64,000 bases of DNA, taken from contig JBBHKE010003430.1 in NCBI GenBank assembly GCA_037447655.1, forward strand, positions 511,822 through 575,821, in the 5' to 3' direction. Positions 33,962 through 44,389 of this stretch are shown here, piece by piece. Position 1 is the first letter of the stretch. The number at the start of each line of letters is the position of its first letter. The notes below the pieces were generated by a model that saw nothing but the letters and a program-made list of their open reading frames with translations, had not been told where the DNA came from and made no database searches. The translations under genes were made by a program, and so were the position numbers. This DNA comes from Zygnema cylindricum. Its lineage: Eukaryota; Streptophyta; Zygnematophyceae; Zygnematales; Zygnemataceae.

Positions 33962-34918
33962 GGCCATACCCTCAGCCTCTAAAATGGCGCATGACCAAAA
34001 AAATTGCGATTGACAAGTCGATAGACGAAACGTAGGTTTGAGACCAAACCCAATGTACGCAAAAACAGTAACATGTAGGTTTTCAAGCCACACGTCACAT
34101 CATTGTACGGTTTCACTTTTCGTGTTTTCTTATTTTTTCTATGGAAACCTAATTTACGGTGTCCACTGTTTTGTAATATCTCCAATTTCTTGTTCGCACG
34201 TGAAAACTTTTGTATTCTTGGCCGGTAAGCTAAGCACGCTCGTGCGGTCTGCCTCCCGATACCTGTACGGCCACATTTAGTACGGCCTTGCCATGTTGCG
34301 TCAGGCAGATGGTATTCGCATCCTTCAGCCGTTAGATACCTTCAGCCAAATCGTGCGGTCAGATCCTGGGAGACTCTTCCAGGCTAGTACAATCCAGGGC
34401 TCCCATTCTGACGGCCCACCGTCCACCCGGACAGCCGTCGTAGCCGTCTGCAGAACGCTTAAGCTCCCTTTTTTGTTTTTTTCGGGTCCGTACGTACTCC
34501 GTAGTATGTCGCGGGTTTTCCTTTGTCATTTTGTCAGATTGGGAACAGTACAGTATCATCGTATGAAAAGAATCATCTGCACGTGGGAAGTCGTTTAACG
34601 GTGATCGTTTCAAATTGTTTTTTGTAGAGTTTTTTCGTTTCTTTTTTAATAGAGTTTTACTTCTTGTTATTATATTATTTTTTAGCCCTGAAAGTTTACG
34701 ACCAATAAAAAACGCCTTGAACAGAATTTGCAGAATAATTAGTAACGTATTTTTGTCGCGGAGGTGAAGCATGGATAAAAAATAATAAAATATTATCTTT
34801 CGCGTTTGCGAGAGCTTCGCACGCGTAAAGACAAGTTTTCGGCTCGCTGTCGCCGTACAGACGTAGTTGCCTTTTCGGCGAAATCTGCCCCCTCCGCTCC
34901 TCGAGAAACATTGCATAA
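33962..34918. other. No gene seen
   Basis: Non-coding by eye. The 185-codon frame at 34359-34916 (minus) is low in complexity and resembles no known family. Confidence 0.4.
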
Positions 34919-34926
34919 ATGCATAT

Positions 34927-35880
34927 CATAGTTCAAAAGTAGGCGTTTCTATTGTAGGCCTTTTGTCGGCACCTTTATCGTAAGTTGCGCTATAGGCTTT
35001 TCATGTGATCTCTTACATCGTTACTTTGATCAGCGACCGGTCGATCGTCCGAATCTGACGATAGTCCTATCGTAAGTTATGTTATGGGCTTTTCATGTGA
35101 TCTTCTTAGATCACTACTTTGATAAGAGACCGTCCGATCGTCCGAATCTGACGGTTTAAATAAAAAGTACCTCAAAACTCACAGAAAAATATTTTTTTGT
35201 CCGTTTTTTTTTTCAAATTTAGACATGACGTTTAATTCTCTATCGATCCATGTGCAACTCAACCCTGTTACTATTTTATTTCATTTTGCGGCCAATACAA
35301 TATGGGTCTTAACTCTTAAGGGTATATTGCATAGTTGTTCACGGCGTTTAGTGCGAACGATATAATCGCGACGAATTATACGTAACAAACGCATTGAACC
35401 TTTTGAACAAATCGTAAAAATCGTTAATGAATTTTTGTCCGTACTATTCCGTACATATAAACAAAAATAAATTTCACATATACCGCAGTTTGTACCATTT
35501 TCGTACATTTTCCGTATCTTTTCGTAATAGTCCTTACATTTTTTTTACAATTCCGTACATTCCCGTAAAATTTCTGTTCAGTTTACCGGACAGAAAGTAC
35601 TACGAAGTGCAACGTATCTTTTCGTCAAATTCCGTGCATTTACCGTACAAAACCGTACAGGTATCGTAAAGTACCGTACATTTCCCGTGAATTAGCCGTT
35701 CAATTTACCGGACAGAAAGTACATCGCGTTTTTTTCCGATGTATTCAAAAGTCACGAATTATACGAATTAATCGGAAAAAATGAAAAATCGCGTGATTTG
35801 AACAACTATGGTATATTGTATTTTTTTTGCGTACAATAGGCATATTGTATGGGTATACTTTCACCTACTTTTGAACTATG
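34927..35880. mobile_element. MITE1 copy b, hAT-like, with MITE2 nested inside
   Basis: Inverted termini catagttcaaaagtagg and cctacttttgaactatg. A perfect 8-bp duplication, atgcatat, flanks it (34919-34926 and 35881-35888), the hallmark of hAT transposition. MITE2 copy a (35330-35810) lies inside. Without it the element is about 465 bp and aligns with 51345-51776. Confidence 0.88.
35330..35810. mobile_element. MITE2 copy a, hAT-like, 481 bp
   Basis: Inverted termini catagttgttca and tgaacaactatg. The 8-bp duplication gtatattg is perfect (35322-35329, 35811-35818). Inside are many ccgtaca/tgtacgg words, which in hAT elements are typically subterminal transposase-binding repeats (inference). 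No coding capacity. Confidence 0.9.
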
Positions 35881-35888
35881 ATGCATAT

Positions 35889-36352
35889 TGAAAACGTAAC
35901 GTTATTCCGACGAAACCGGATCCAATGAACTTTCGACTTTCTGAGATTATCCTGTATCTTCAGCAGTTGTGAAATACTTTTGCCTACCATCGCGTGCGAT
36001 AGGGTCGCACGCTTTGATGACCATTCGTACGGGCGAAAATGTACGGTTGTGCTCATATTGTTCGCACATAGTAAATGTCGCACATGTGTTCGGTACACGT
36101 TGGCTTTTATCTGGTTCTCACGGCTACAGCGAGGCATTTTCATTTTCTAATCTTTTTCATGCATGTGCAGCCGCCCTCAGTCTAAAATTTTAGCGGCCCG
36201 GCTAATGGCCGTTTGCGGCCACCTGTGGAACGTACATTTGCGTCCGCTTTTTGTCGTATTTAGACTGGTACAACCATAAGCTTACAATTTATTGCGACCC
36301 CCGCCAAAGCTGCTTTGTCCGCAGACGTTCCCTAGATGTATCCTCGGCGTGC
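35889..36352. other. No gene seen
   Basis: Short ORFs only, none recognisable, running up to the assembly gap. Confidence 0.4.
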
Positions 36353-36362
36353 NNNNNNNNNN
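36353..36362. other. Assembly gap (10 N)
   Basis: Ten N bases; true size unknown. Sequence on either side need not be adjacent in the genome. Confidence 0.99.
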
Positions 36363-37730
36363 TTGTATTCGTTTACCTATGTACCCCTTTCCCTCTCCTT
36401 CTCCCTAACTTTCTTCCTATGCCTCTCCCCCTCTCTTGCCGCCTCCTTTTCGCCTCCCTCCCCCTCGCCCTTTCCCTCCTTCCCCCCCTCTCCGACCCAA
36501 ATCTGATTATCGGTCCACAACTACCTTGGTGTATCTGTATCGCTAAAATTTAGATTTTTCCCATTCACATCCAAGGAGGTAGTTAAGGTAAAAAAACGAC
36601 ATCTTTCCAATGTTTTACCGAAATTGAATTTTAAGTTTCCAGCTCTACCTCTCCAACAAAATTGTAAGACATACTTCATCATTTTTTTTATATTACTATA
36701 AATATGGATTTACCCATTTCCTTATGTTTATCTTCATCATACAAGATCCATCCACCCTCCCACAATTCACTCACAAGTATTTCAACATTGTCACGTTCCC
36801 GATCTCCGGCGCAATACTTCCCCCCAATCCAAGATTGTATAGATATCTGCAACAACCACCCGCATAGGTTGTTGAATAATATCCTCATTTAGTGACAAAC
36901 AATTTCCGGCTTTCTCACTCAACAAAACCCTTTTTCCCTTCTTATATAAACCAAAAGTGAACTATCAAAAATTTCCCCATATTCCTTTATCCGGTCCCTC
37001 TCTTGTATAAATGCTAAAGATTCTTTTGCACCCACACACCCCCCTAACATATCGTTCTCTTCCCTCCCGTCCTCCCTCGGGGTATCGGAGAGGGAAGGGG
37101 GGAGGGGGGGAGGGGGAGGGGAGATGTTTAGGGGGGGGGGAGAGGGCGGGAGGGGAAAACGAGAGGGCCGCTTTGTTGAGGCAATGGGGAAGAAGAGGGC
37201 ATCAAGTGAGGGGGCACCTCTTCCCCACCACCACCCCAAAATAAAATTCCCTTTAATATCCTTTTTCCCCACCCCACTTAATCCCTTGACACTTCCTCCT
37301 TTAAACCATTAAGAAAAGGACGAAATCTTCAATGTGCAACTATCTGTTTTCCTTACGTTGTCCTTGTTCCTCCCCCCTCCCTCTCCCACCTCCCCTCTCC
37401 CCCTCCCCCCCTCTCCCTCCCCTCCCCCCACCTTCCCTCTCCCTCCATCTCTCTCCCACCACTGCCTCCCGAAGCCTCGCCAGGCCCAAGCATCGCTTTG
37501 GAATTCCGCCTGAAGCCACAAGAGGGGATAGAGGAAGGGGAAAGAGAGGAGGAGCGGATCCATCAAAAAAAATATGCCGCAGGATAATCACTCACATGGA
37601 ATACGACGGAATCGCCGCATCTAAAGGTGGCATTGTACCAGTCTCCCCCTCCTCCATAACATTGGATCGCGGGAAAATTCTCCTTCTTCGCGACGGCCGC
37701 CTTCACCGCCTCCAGCGCCGTCTCTGCAGC
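36363..37730. repeat. Pyrimidine/purine-biased low-complexity region
   Basis: Alternating C/T-rich (36380-36490, 37365-37460) and G/A-rich (37080-37160) tracts. The 36475-36500 CT block is roughly mirrored by the 37080-37110 GA block. Long ORFs here (37332-37994 and others) come from biased composition; residues from about 37597 look more protein-like but match nothing I know. Confidence 0.55.
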
Positions 37731-37734
37731 ATCC

Positions 37735-37940
37735 GTACGGACAAATGTACGGAAAATGTACGGACAGGCTTACGGAAATGTACGGAAATTTACGGAAATG
37801 TACGGGAAATGTACGGAACATGTACGGGAAGACAGACGGGTAAGAAGAGCAAATACGTGCCACATTTCGCACGTGTGAAATATGGACTCCGTACGGACAG
37901 GCGTACGGACATGCGTAAGGAAATACGTACGGGTAGACGG
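37735..37940. repeat. Array of tgtacggaaa-like short repeats
   Basis: About a dozen degenerate copies of a 9-12-bp word based on gtacggaaa between 37735 and 37830, with further gtacggaca words to 37940. The same word is frequent in MITE2, MITE3 and MITE6. Confidence 0.65.
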
Positions 37941-38363
37941 GTCAGAAGAGAGGATATTCGTTTCGCACGTGTGAAAAATGGACTGCGCAAGTAAAACAAG
38001 GGGAAATGAGGGTCAAAGGAGAGAAAAACGTACGGTCTTGCTCTGCCATGGGTCCGGTGTAGTATCCCACAATAAGTGCCACGTGGCACGTAAAGATCAG
38101 CAATGACAAGGTAACCGACATGGCTGCCATGGTTGGTAGTAAAAGCCACGTGGGAATTTTTTTAGGAAAGGACCGTCTGACTTACCTTACCGACTTTTGT
38201 ATTTTGTTTTAGTGCGGAGTCCTACTATTGTACTTTTTAATTGTGGATTTAGGTACGGCCTATAAAGAGAAGGTGTCGATTTATCCGTCCGTTTGGCAGT
38301 TCACTAAATATCGGCTAAATATCTGAAATCGCACTAAAAATCAATACTTTTTTTGGCCCAAAA

Positions 38364-38643
38364 TGGACCGTTGGCTGTTCCATTGACTAGACTCGTGGTC
38401 CGTACATTGTGTTTGTTTCGTGCATGGGATTGTCCGTACGATTGGCACGCGTAACTGATTAAAAACCGAAAAGTACATTAACGTACAGCAGTAAAAGTAC
38501 AACTGGACCGTTGTATGTTCCATTGACTGGACTCGTACTCCGTACATGGTGGTTGTTTCGTGCATGGGATTGTCCGTACGGCTGGCACGCGTAACTGATC
38601 ATAAACCGAAAAGTACATTGACGTACAGAAGTGAGAGTACAAC
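38364..38643. repeat. Two-copy tandem repeat, 140-bp unit
   Basis: 38364-38503 and 38504-38643 both run from tggaccgttg through ttgtttcgtgcatgggattg to agtacaac with scattered differences. Non-coding. Confidence 0.85.
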
Positions 38644-39308
38644 TATCGAGGGGCGAAAATTAAGGCAGAACCAAGTGACAACCGTTAGATCAGAAGCAAA
38701 CCGTGTTTCGCTATCGGTGTTAATGTTTTTATTCGCCAGTAAAAATCTTTTTTCCGTACACATTTTTCTGATTGCGGATATGACGGTCGCGAGTGAAATC
38801 CAAGATTCTCACCTTACGATTGGCGGTCCCCATCTGGAAATTGGACATATGTGTACGGAGAAAATATGTTTTAAGTGGCGAAAAACAATTTAACACTAAT
38901 AGCGATACGCGTTGTAGCTCTGGATTGTGAAAATGTTGAGAGCCAAAAGGAAAAAAAAAATGTCTTTTCAAAATCCGGGCCGTCCATTTTACGATCCATG
39001 TCGTACTAAGTTACTAACGAATATCGGCTTAGAATCGATGCCGAAGAAGAACCACAAAATTACAAATTACAACCACGTGGACGACGTGAAATTGATAGGG
39101 ATGTCAAACGTCGACAGTGACGTACTGCTAAAATATTTATTTTTCGTTTTTTGAAGCGCTCTTACCGTACTGATTATTTGTAGATTGTGTCATCATTTCG
39201 ACAGGGAACCAATGGGCCGTACTCATCCACGCCAATCTCGTAAGAAGCTTTGAGTACGGGTTTGAAGCTTCCAATCACCAGATTTGATTCTATTATTTTA
39301 GTATGATT
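38644..39308. other. No gene seen
   Basis: No recognisable ORF. A lone MITE1 terminus (catagttcaaaagtaggcg) follows at 39309-39327. Confidence 0.4.
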
Positions 39309-39348
39309 CATAGTTCAAAAGTAGGCGTTCAGGATTCACACTAGAAAC

Positions 39349-39827
39349 CATAGTTGTTCACGGCGTTTCGTGCGAACGATATAATCGCGACGAATTATAC
39401 GTAACAAACGCATTGAACCTTTTGAAAAAATCGTTAAATCGTTAATGAATTTTATTCCGTACAATTCCGTACATGTAAAAGAAATTGAGTTATACATATA
39501 ACGCAGTTTGTACATTGTCCGTACAGTTCCCGTCTCTTTTCGTCATAGTCCGTACAATTTTGTTACAATTCCGTACGTTTCCCGTTAAATTTCTGTTCAG
39601 TTTCCAGGAAAGAAAGTACTACGAAGTGCAACGTATCTTTTAGTCAAATTCCGTACTTTTTTGGTACAAAACCGTACAGTTACTGTACATACCGTACAGA
39701 TTCTGTAAATTATCCGTTCAGTTTACCGGACAGAAAGTACCGCGTTTTTTTCCGATTTATTCAAAAGTCACGAGTTATACGTTTTAATCGGAAAAAAGGA
39801 AAAAATCGCGCGATTTGAACAACTATG
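39349..39827. mobile_element. MITE2 copy b, hAT-like, 479 bp
   Basis: Same termini and interior as 35330-35810. The perfect 8-bp duplication ctagaaac is at 39341-39348 and 39828-39835; the right copy is also the left duplication of MITE3. Confidence 0.9.
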
Positions 39828-40025
39828 CTAGAAACCATAGATGTCTCATGCGCATAAAACGCACGCATGAAACGCCAAAAACATAACGAATATGCGCATG
39901 AAACAAAGTTCAAAAATTTTAAAATGCGTTGACCGACTTTGACTCCATACTAAAAATTAAAATTTAAAAATAGTAAAACATGTAATTGATGACGAAAAAT
40001 ACGATGACAACTTAATCAAAATTTC

Positions 40026-40952
40026 TAGTGTTGTGTATCGGTAAAAAAATTATCGCGATAACACCGATACCGATAGGTATCGGTTATCGAACGATCAGCG
40101 GTCCCGATATATTTGTACTTTCTGTACTTTCTGTCCGAAGTGCTTTCTGTCTGGTAAACTGAACGGTAAATTTACGAGAAATGGACGGTTTTTTACGGGG
40201 AAATGTATAGAATTTAACGAAAAAATACGTTGCACTTTGTAGTACTTTTTGTGCGGTTAACTGAACATAAGTTTTACGGGAACGTACGGAATTGTACCGA
40301 TAAACTGGTTGTCATGGAACGGTAAAAAGACAGCGGACACAAAGTACAACAGATGCAAAAAAACATTATGCGCGCCGCCGGAATCGAACGGACGAAATTC
40401 AATGAGAAATTACGAGCAGACGGTCAACGTGAGCGTCGGCATCTCGGAATGGCTTTTTTGGCGACTTTTGCCAAAAAAGCCGACGGATTGACACGTGGCA
40501 GGTTTCCAATGGATCCCAAAAATCCAAGGGACAGCCACGGAGTCGCATGTGAAAGGTACATCGTTTTAACTGGAGCCGTACTAAAGCCGTACACATCTTA
40601 TGCCGGCTACTGTACTTTCGGCTTGTACAAATGATCTGATTGGTAGGTACCTTAAGGATTGTGAGTAGGGCGCGTCGGGGGAATAAGTCGTACAGTTGAG
40701 TGTAAATGACGTACAGTTATCTGTACGGCTCGTACAGTTATTTGTACGGCTCGTACAGTTATCTGTACGGCTCGTACAGTTATTGTCGATATTTATCGTT
40801 ATCGACATTATCGCCGATAAGTAGTCGATACTATCAGCTACTTATCGGCGATAAGACCGATAGCGATATATACTAACAATATATCGATTATCGGGTCCCC
40901 GAAAAAAGGCCCATACCGGTTATCGGCAAATCCTTACCGATACACAACACTA
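40026..40952. mobile_element. MITE6, hAT-like, 927 bp
   Basis: 19-bp perfect inverted termini, tagtgttgtgtatcggtaa. The perfect 8-bp duplication aaaatttc is at 40018-40025 and 40953-40960. Subterminal blocks are rich in tatcg/cgata. It shares its end motif with MITE5. Confidence 0.9.
40710..40785. repeat. 21-bp tandem repeat in MITE6
   Basis: About three and a half copies of a unit reading cgtacagttatytgtacggct. Confidence 0.8.
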
Positions 40953-40960
40953 AAAATTTC

Positions 40961-41560
40961 AAAAGTTCCAAACGAAAACCAGCGACGACACTGTCTCTTC
41001 GCTGGACGCTGAACCGGCAACCAGCGATCATACTGTCACGTCGCCAGCGACCAGACTCCCTCGGCGTTGGACTCGTCGCCAGCACCGAGGCAGCGCCGGC
41101 GCCCTGTTAGTGTGCGCGCCTGCGACTTCCCGTCCCCTGTCGGCGCCAAGTCAGCGCCGACGGCCTCCTTGCGCGATGCCGACGCTATTACAACATGCCA
41201 ACATTCACAAATTTACAATTGAAGCAAAAAATAACCATTTTAAATGTCAAAATTGAATAATGGCAAGATCACAATTGAAAAAAAAGTTGTATGTCAACAC
41301 TTAATAAAGATAAATTCAGAATTGAAGCAAAAAATTACCATTTTTGTATTTCAATTTGAATAATGACAAAATCATAATTGAAAAGAAAAATCCATCATAT
41401 CCCTTTAGAGCCTTAACATGCTCCCGCTCTGCTCCTCGAGACCTAGACATGGTTGCCTGTGAAGAGGTTCGTGGAAGCTTCAAGTGTGGCTTCAATCGAG
41501 CCTTCAATTGCGGATTCAATGGCGGCTTCAATGGCAGCTTCGTTGTAACGATGAACCGTA
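40961..41560. other. Interior of MITE3, no gene
   Basis: Contains GC-rich cgtcgccagcga words (40980-41180), then AT-rich sequence, then a run of degenerate ggcttcaatggc repeats at 41460-41545 that gives a short glycine/phenylalanine/asparagine-rich frame. Not considered a gene. Confidence 0.45.
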
Positions 41561-41565
41561 CAAAT

Positions 41566-41785
41566 TTCTTTCAAACTTCGCGTGCTGAAATGAAACGTCA
41601 CTTTTAGAAAATTCCGTACGTTGTATCCGTAACCGTACAAATTTCTTTCAAACTTCGCGCGCAAAAATGAAACGTCACTATTTTATATTTCCGACGTTGT
41701 ATTCGTACCGTACAAATTTCTTTCAAACTTCGCGCGCGGAAATAAACCGTCTCTTTTATTAAATTTCCGTACATAATATCCGTAC
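41566..41785. repeat. Three-copy tandem repeat, 67-75-bp units
   Basis: Units start ccgtacaaatttctttcaaa at 41566, 41633 and 41708, followed by cttcgcgcgc and aaacgtc blocks. Inside MITE3. Confidence 0.8.
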
Positions 41786-42104
41786 GTTTTTCGTACGAAA
41801 GTATACGCATTTAACAAAAGATTCAAAATCTAAAAAAAATAACGAAATTTCGTAAAAATGTAAAATCCGTACGAATGAGACATCTATGCTAGAAACGGAT
41901 GGTGAATGAGATTAAGAAACGAATGTCCTTTTTTCTTGTTTGGACATGAATTGCCCTTGACGTCATCTCACGTCAACAAAAACGTCGCGATGTGATTCAT
42001 GTTGCCGTACGATTAAGCGCCGAATGACTCAAGTCCGTCCGTACCGTTCTTCAAAATCGGAAATTTGCATTCCGAAAAGGGTTTCCGCAAAAGAAAATGA
42101 CATA

Positions 42105-42920
42105 CAGAGGTCGCAAAAGTCAAAAAATTTCATACCCGAAGCCGACCATATTTTTTTTCAAAATCTGAGTAACCGACGCCCGACCGAGTTTTGTCACGCT
42201 CCAAAAAACATAACCGTTAACCGACCGTCGTTTACGAAAAAAAAATAAACTGAATCTTGATTTTTCGCGACTAAACGTGCCCGCCCGTAACCGAAAAAAG
42301 TACAAAATTAATCAATGTAAGACGAAATAAGCCAATAATTACGATTTGACACGTTCCCTAAGATTTGCAAAATGAATAGTGTTACTACCGTGTCAGATTT
42401 GCGACGCTTTGTCGCGTTCCATAAGATTTGCGAAATGAATAGTGTACTACTGTGTCAGATTTGCGACGCTTTGTCGCGTTGCCTAAGATTTGCGAAATGA
42501 ATATTGTACTACCGTGTCAGATTTGCGACGCTTTGTCGCGTTCCCTAAGATTTTCGAAATGAATAGTGTACAACCGTGTCGGATTTGCGACGCTTTGTCG
42601 CGTTCCCTTTGATTTGCGAAATATATAGCTTACTACAGTACCGTGTCAGATTTGCGACGCTAATAATGATGTCACGTACTTCCACGATGTCAAAGAGTAC
42701 AAAGTACAAGAATGTTGGATTATAGGGACAATACAAATTTTTCATTTTTTTATGGTTTTTTGGGTTTACCGACCGTAACCGACCGTTTTTTTTTTCCTAG
42801 TGAATCTACTAACCGTAAACGCCCGATCCCCAAAATTTGGCAACCGAATCCATTCCGGATCCGGCGCGGGCGGTCGGTTAACGGTCGGTCACGGTTTCGG
42901 TTGACCGTTTGCGACCTTTG
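42105..42920. mobile_element. MITE4, hAT-like, 816 bp
   Basis: Inverted termini cagaggtcgcaaa and tttgcgacctttg (one mismatch). Flanks atgacata (42097-42104) and atgactta (42921-42928) form an 8-bp duplication with one mismatch. CAGAG fits the hAT terminal pattern YARNG. It contains a 62-bp minisatellite. Confidence 0.8.
42342..42660. repeat. Minisatellite, 62-bp unit, about five copies
   Basis: tttgcgacgctttgtcgcg recurs at 42398, 42460, 42522 and 42584 (exact 62-bp spacing), with a partial word at 42651. The repeat core resembles the MITE4 end tttgcgacctttg. Confidence 0.9.
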
Positions 42921-42932
42921 ATGACTTACCAC

Positions 42933-43135
42933 TAGTGTTGGGTATCGGGTAGTTTCATATCGCGATAATTTCGATATTTGATATATCAAATATCGATCGA
43001 GCAAAGTCCTCAATAAATCGTACTGCGACCAACATAAATTATCGCGATGTATATCGCAAAAAAAGGGTGTCCGTACAAGTACCGTACAGGTAAAGTACGA
43101 TAAACCGTACGCAAAATCGTACCGACCCCACCCCC

Positions 43136-43167
<32 letters not shown>

Positions 43168-43337
43168 ACTGAGTGCCCGCCACGGGGGAGGGGGGAGGGT
43201 TTGAAAAAAAAAATCCGGAAACAAAAAAATTTTGGATATTAAGCTTCTCCGTACATGGTCTCGGTATATCGATCATGGGGTACCTAAAATTCGATATGTA
43301 TCGAATATTGGCAATAGGTCCTTGATGCCCAACACTA
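42933..43337. mobile_element. MITE5, hAT-like, 405 bp
   Basis: Ends tagtgttgggtatcggg and ccttgatgcccaacacta (imperfect inverted). Flanks cttaccac (42925-42932) and cctaccac (43338-43345) form an 8-bp duplication with one mismatch. Related to MITE6 by its termini. Confidence 0.78.
43137..43167. repeat. Homopolymer C(31)
   Basis: 31 consecutive C, preceded by shorter C runs. The length is likely unreliable in the assembly. Confidence 0.9.
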
Positions 43338-43372
43338 CCTACCACAGTTGTCAAAATTTGACGCACTTGACC

Positions 43373-44340
43373 TGTAACAGGATCTCCTACTCTCAGAAAA
43401 TCGCATTACTACAAACAATTCCAACCACACATTCCACACATTGGAAAACACACATCCACATATGACAACATTCACATAAGGATAAACTTTAAGTTAGAAG
43501 AAGCTTCTGCCACATAACATTAGCTTGGTCTCTTGCCCTCGTGGCTCAACCCTTCTTATTAAAGTGTTTTCCACTACCCTCCACTCTTAATAATTCTATC
43601 TCTTAACTACTAAAACACTATTTAGTTAGTAAGAGATTTCAATGCAAAATGCCTTTCCTCCAATTTGGTATTAATCGCACAGGACCAAGATCAGCCGGAA
43701 TTTCCACAAACTTTTCCCAAAGGAAAAAGATGTCTACTCTCCTCTTACACTTCTCCATTTATCCATCATCGCTCTAGACTATCCAGGCGCGAGTCAAAGC
43801 TCCATTTGAACAGGCTTTTACCTGGGCCAATCATTGATCAGCAAGGACTCGGACCGACCAATGCAAAAATGTGCGAAATCTCTTACTAACTACTTAGCAC
43901 TTTATTAACCAATCAAACGCTACGTTTCACTACCTAACATTTACGTGCAAAAGCGCGCGCCAAACGAAACGCGACTTCGCACGATCGTGCCTCACAAATT
44001 TCGCACGTGAAACTTCCTACGAAATTCCCTTAAGTGAAAGTGACGTTTCGTACTAAAAATTGTACGAAACGAAGTACAATGCATACTGAACGTTTCATTA
44101 GAACTTTATGAAATGTTCACACAAAATTTGGGTACTAATTTGACCCTTAACCCGTTTCAATGATACCCACCTGTTATTTAGACCTCGCACTGCCACCTAA
44201 GTACACCCATAGCTATAAATTTTGAAATATAACTCCAAATCGCGTGGTTCTTTCGCGAACATCTACCAAATTTAGTAATCTATAATCATAACCTCTAAAT
44301 ACCCTTTTATAAACAAGTTCGATCCGCTATTACTGTTACA
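43373..44340 (-). repeat. 3' LTR of G2
   Basis: 968 bp. The purine tract AAATAAGGAGGGGATGA on the minus strand (44341-44357) abuts it. Confidence 0.95.
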
Positions 44341-44389
44341 TCATCCCCTCCTTATTTTTAACTGCCCTCAGTTAAAACATTTTTAATTC

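Larger units (their letters stand above)
39836..41888. mobile_element. MITE3, hAT-like, with MITE6 nested inside
   Basis: 14-bp perfect inverted termini, catagatgtctcat and atgagacatctatg. The 8-bp duplication ctagaaac is at 39828-39835 and 41889-41896. Without MITE6 and its duplication it is about 1.1 kb. The right half has a three-copy tandem repeat. No transposase was recognised. Confidence 0.87.

Noticed and set aside
34359-34916. 185-codon minus-strand frame
   Set aside because: Lysine/arginine-rich, compositionally odd and without recognisable motif; likely chance in AT-rich DNA.
40375-40460. tRNA-like B-box complement (ggaatcgaacgg) inside MITE6
   Set aside because: No D-arm or anticodon arm at correct spacing on the minus strand and no acceptor pairing.
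42342-42660. Regular repeats that might suggest a CRISPR array
   Set aside because: Units are contiguous 62-bp tandem copies without unique spacers, inside a transposon of a eukaryotic genome.
43137-43167. C(31) tract as a functional signal
   Set aside because: A homopolymer inside a MITE; its length is prone to sequencing error and nothing around it suggests function.
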